DNA of 46,310 nucleotides from Firmicutes bacterium HGW-Firmicutes-4. GTDB lineage: Bacteria > Bacillota > Clostridia > Eubacteriales > Eubacteriaceae. The notes under the pieces were generated by a model. It searched no databases and was not told the DNA's origin. It worked only from the letters and a program-made list of their open reading frames with translations. Within the stretch, counting starts at the first letter, position 1. Each line of letters starts with the position of its first letter. The stretch is from the NCBI GenBank assembly GCA_002841405.1, contig PGZR01000010.1, positions 1-46,310 on the forward strand, read 5' to 3'. Positions 44,612-46,310 of the stretch are shown piece after piece. Both the position numbers and the translations under genes were made by a program.

Positions 44612-45925
44612 ATGAAAAATAGAATTTTTCATTCAATTTACACAAAATTTCTGGTGACCTTTTTAGGAGCACTTTTCTTTTCATCCACCTTAACCTTCGG
44701 GGTGATTTATTGGTCCCAGTTGGGCAATATTCTCGATCAGATCCGGGTGGAGTTGGTTAACCAGGCTCAGGCGGTTCAGACTCTAAATCAGGAGCAGTTG
44801 AGTGATGAAGCAATCACTGATTTATATGCCCAGGGCATTGTGGTGTCCCGGATTGTTGCCAGCCTGGATGAAGCGGGGGCGGTGTTGTCTGAAGAGGAAC
44901 GGGCAAAACTTGAACGGGGGGAGATTGTTTACCTGATTTCCCACCAAGGCCATGATTTTCCGATGGCGCTGGGAAAACTGACCGATGGTTATGTTGTTAC
45001 CATGCCAAATCTGGAAAAAAATCAAATCGCCGGCTTTATGAACCTTCAACGCACGACCATGCTGGTAACCCTGCTAATCGGATCAGTGCTGATCGTCATT
45101 GCCGTCGCGATGATTGCCAAACCGATAAAAGCCGTTTCCGAAGCTACCAAAAAAGTCGCCGACGGTGATTTTGATATCAGACTGAAGGTCGCGGGAAAGG
45201 ATGAGCTGGCGGTGTTGGCCCGAAATTTTAATATCATGACTGCAGCGCTTTCCCGCAATGACTATATCCATCGGGATTTTGTCAGCAATGTGTCCCATGA
45301 GTTTAAAACCCCGATCGCTTCCATTAAAGGATTTGGCAAGCTCTTGAAGGATCCTGATATATCAGAAACCCAGCGGCAGGAATATATCGATATTATTGTC
45401 GATGAAAGCGACCGGCTGTGGAAGCTGTCGGCCAATGTATTAAAACTGTCGGAATTGGAAAATGGCGTTTTGGGGTTGAAGAAAGAAGCCTTTGCGCTGG
45501 ATGAATCAATCCGGCGAGTAGTGCTGCTGCTACAGGAAAAGTGGGAAGCTAAAAATATCGATCTGGATATCCAGTTGGATGAAATTACCTACAAGGGTGA
45601 TCAGGAGCTGATGGCCCAGGTTATTATCAATCTGTTGACCAACGCCATTCATCATAGCCCGGTCGCTGGCGAAATCAGGATTGATCTCCATGAAACGGCC
45701 AAAGAAATTACAATAACAATAGCTGATACTGGAAACGGGATTACCAAGGAAGATCAGGAAAAAATATTTGATCGCTTTTACAAGGCCGATCAATCCCGCA
45801 GTACCCCCGGTACCGGGTTGGGACTTACCATCTCCCAACGCATCGTTGGCCTTCACGGTGGAACCATTGCTGTGGAAAGCATTATCGAAGAGGGCAGTAC
45901 CTTTTGCGTTAGACTGCCAAAATAA
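44612..45925 (+). CDS. sensor histidine kinase
   Basis: The 437-residue protein has two membrane helices (about 12-34 and 150-170) around an extracellular sensor of about 115 residues. A HAMP linker (about 170-222), a HisKA domain with the phospho-acceptor His229 in VSHEFKTP and a HATPase domain follow. The HATPase has an N-box NLLTNAIHHS, DTGNGI and GTGLGLTIS. It is a complete kinase and the partner of the regulator at 43922. A cell-wall stress or peptide signal is plausible from the ABC neighbour, but the ligand is unknown. Confidence 0.95.
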   Translation: MKNRIFHSIYTKFLVTFLGALFFSSTLTFGVIYWSQLGNILDQIRVELVNQAQAVQTLNQEQLSDEAITDLYAQGIVVSRIVASLDEAGAVLSEEERAKLERGEIVYLISHQGHDFPMALGKLTDGYVVTMPNLEKNQIAGFMNLQRTTMLVTLLIGSVLIVIAVAMIAKPIKAVSEATKKVADGDFDIRLKVAGKDELAVLARNFNIMTAALSRNDYIHRDFVSNVSHEFKTPIASIKGFGKLLKDPDISETQRQEYIDIIVDESDRLWKLSANVLKLSELENGVLGLKKEAFALDESIRRVVLLLQEKWEAKNIDLDIQLDEITYKGDQELMAQVIINLLTNAIHHSPVAGEIRIDLHETAKEITITIADTGNGITKEDQEKIFDRFYKADQSRSTPGTGLGLTISQRIVGLHGGTIAVESIIEEGSTFCVRLPK

Positions 45926-45931
45926 AAAAGC

Positions 45932-45976
45932 AGGGAGCTGCTCTGATCGTTCGTAATGATCAGAGCAGCTCCCTTT
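45932..45976. terminator. long terminator hairpin between convergent genes
   Basis: A perfect 17-bp stem (45932-45948 with 45958-45974) and a nine-base loop, with A- and T-rich flanks, separate the kinase gene from the minus-strand ABC gene. Confidence 0.85.
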
Positions 45977-45988
45977 AATTTGGATTGT

Positions 45989-46310
45989 TTAACTGATTAT
46001 CGACTCACTGTTTGGCAAGTCATGAACTAATTCATTTCCTTGTTCCGCAGCTTTTTCAAACTGCGAGTTGTAAAGTTTGGCATAAAAACCATTCGCAGCC
46101 AGCAGGTCGAAATGATTGCCCTGTTCGACAATGTCGCCTTCATTCATAACCAGAATGAGGTCGGCATTTTTAATGGTGGATAAGCGGTGGGCGATAACAA
46201 AGCTGGTTCGTCCTTCCATCAGGTTGTCCATGGCTTTCTGGATCAGCACCTCGGTACGGGTATCCACCGAGCTGGTGGCTTCATCGAGAATCAGGATTTT
46301 AGGATCTGCC
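45989..46310 (-). CDS. ABC exporter (MsbA/LmrA type), C-terminal end (partial)
   Basis: The gene runs off the right edge of the window; 106 codons plus the stop are seen. They contain Walker [13 protein letters not shown] and the switch His in [14 protein letters not shown], then the usual end [19 protein letters not shown] of fused membrane-ATPase exporters. The membrane domain lies outside the window, so the substrate is unknown. Exporters of this class are often encoded as heterodimers. Confidence 0.92.
   Translation of the reverse strand, partial: ADPKILILDEATSSVDTRTEVLIQKAMDNLMEGRTSFVIAHRLSTIKNADLILVMNEGDIVEQGNHFDLLAANGFYAKLYNSQFEKAAEQGNELVHDLPNSESIIS

Overview
The window looks like chromosomal DNA of an anaerobic, low-to-moderate GC Gram-positive of the class Clostridia. 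An Acetobacterium-like acetogen is my best guess, inferred from gene content and style rather than proven. It opens with the tail of an F-type ATP synthase operon (atpD end, atpC). Ribosome-binding sites are strong AGGAGG types and TTG/GTG starts are common. The envelope genes are Gram-positive in type: two LytR-CpsA-Psr (LCP) ligases and two secreted wall hydrolases. I see no tRNA, rRNA, CRISPR array, transposase, integrase or phage gene.

Layout. (1) 1-702: end of the atp operon, closed by a terminator. (2) 931-4918: nucleotide-sugar supply (UDP-sugar dehydrogenase homologue, GalU, phosphohexomutase). (3) 5071-6570, minus strand: an LCP protein with a long Ser/Asp-rich tail. (4) 6852-10427: the dTDP-L-rhamnose genes in the order rfbD, rfbA, rfbC, rfbB. 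(5) 10512-14784: a Wzm/Wzt polysaccharide ABC exporter and a two-domain glycosyltransferase. (6) 14902-19860: two secreted peptidoglycan hydrolases built on the same GBS-Bsp-like repeat (an amidase plus GH73 protein and an M23 peptidase). (7) 19973-31648: two more GT2 enzymes, a polyprenyl-phosphate glycosylphosphotransferase, then a run of membrane glycosylation genes: three polytopic GT-C-like proteins, two dolichyl-phosphate-sugar-synthase-like GT2 enzymes and a tandem pair of SMR-like four-helix proteins. (8) 31753-33018, minus strand: a second LCP protein. (9) 33302-35456: an unrecognised coiled-coil protein and a 4-TM coiled-coil protein. (10) 35716-38018: a polar amino-acid ABC transporter. 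(11) 38174-41066: an unknown membrane protein and, on the minus strand, a processive GT2 synthase with a disrupted reading frame and a small membrane protein. (12) 41224-45925: a MacAB-like ABC system whose ATPase carries an internal deletion, followed by a two-component system. (13) The right edge holds the end of an ABC exporter on the minus strand.

How the parts fit. Regions 2 to 8 read as one surface-polysaccharide locus. Precursors (UDP-glucose, dTDP-rhamnose) feed cytoplasmic glycosyltransferases on an undecaprenyl carrier started by the glycosylphosphotransferase, and Wzm/Wzt exports the chain. The LCP proteins at both ends probably attach glycan to peptidoglycan, and the two repeat-bearing hydrolases would remodel the wall. 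The least familiar part is 23337-31648. It has the components of an extracytoplasmic glycosylation pathway: lipid-linked monosaccharide synthases, a candidate heterodimeric flippase, and several GT-C acceptor enzymes.

The points most worth checking are these. The UDP-glucose-dehydrogenase homologue has lost its catalytic cysteine and both classical active-site glutamates are changed. The SMR-like pair lacks the drug-transport glutamate. The GT2 synthase has a one-base frame disruption, and a hairpin covers its ribosome-binding site. The MacB-type ATPase has an internal deletion. Three successive hairpins lie at 35498-35615.
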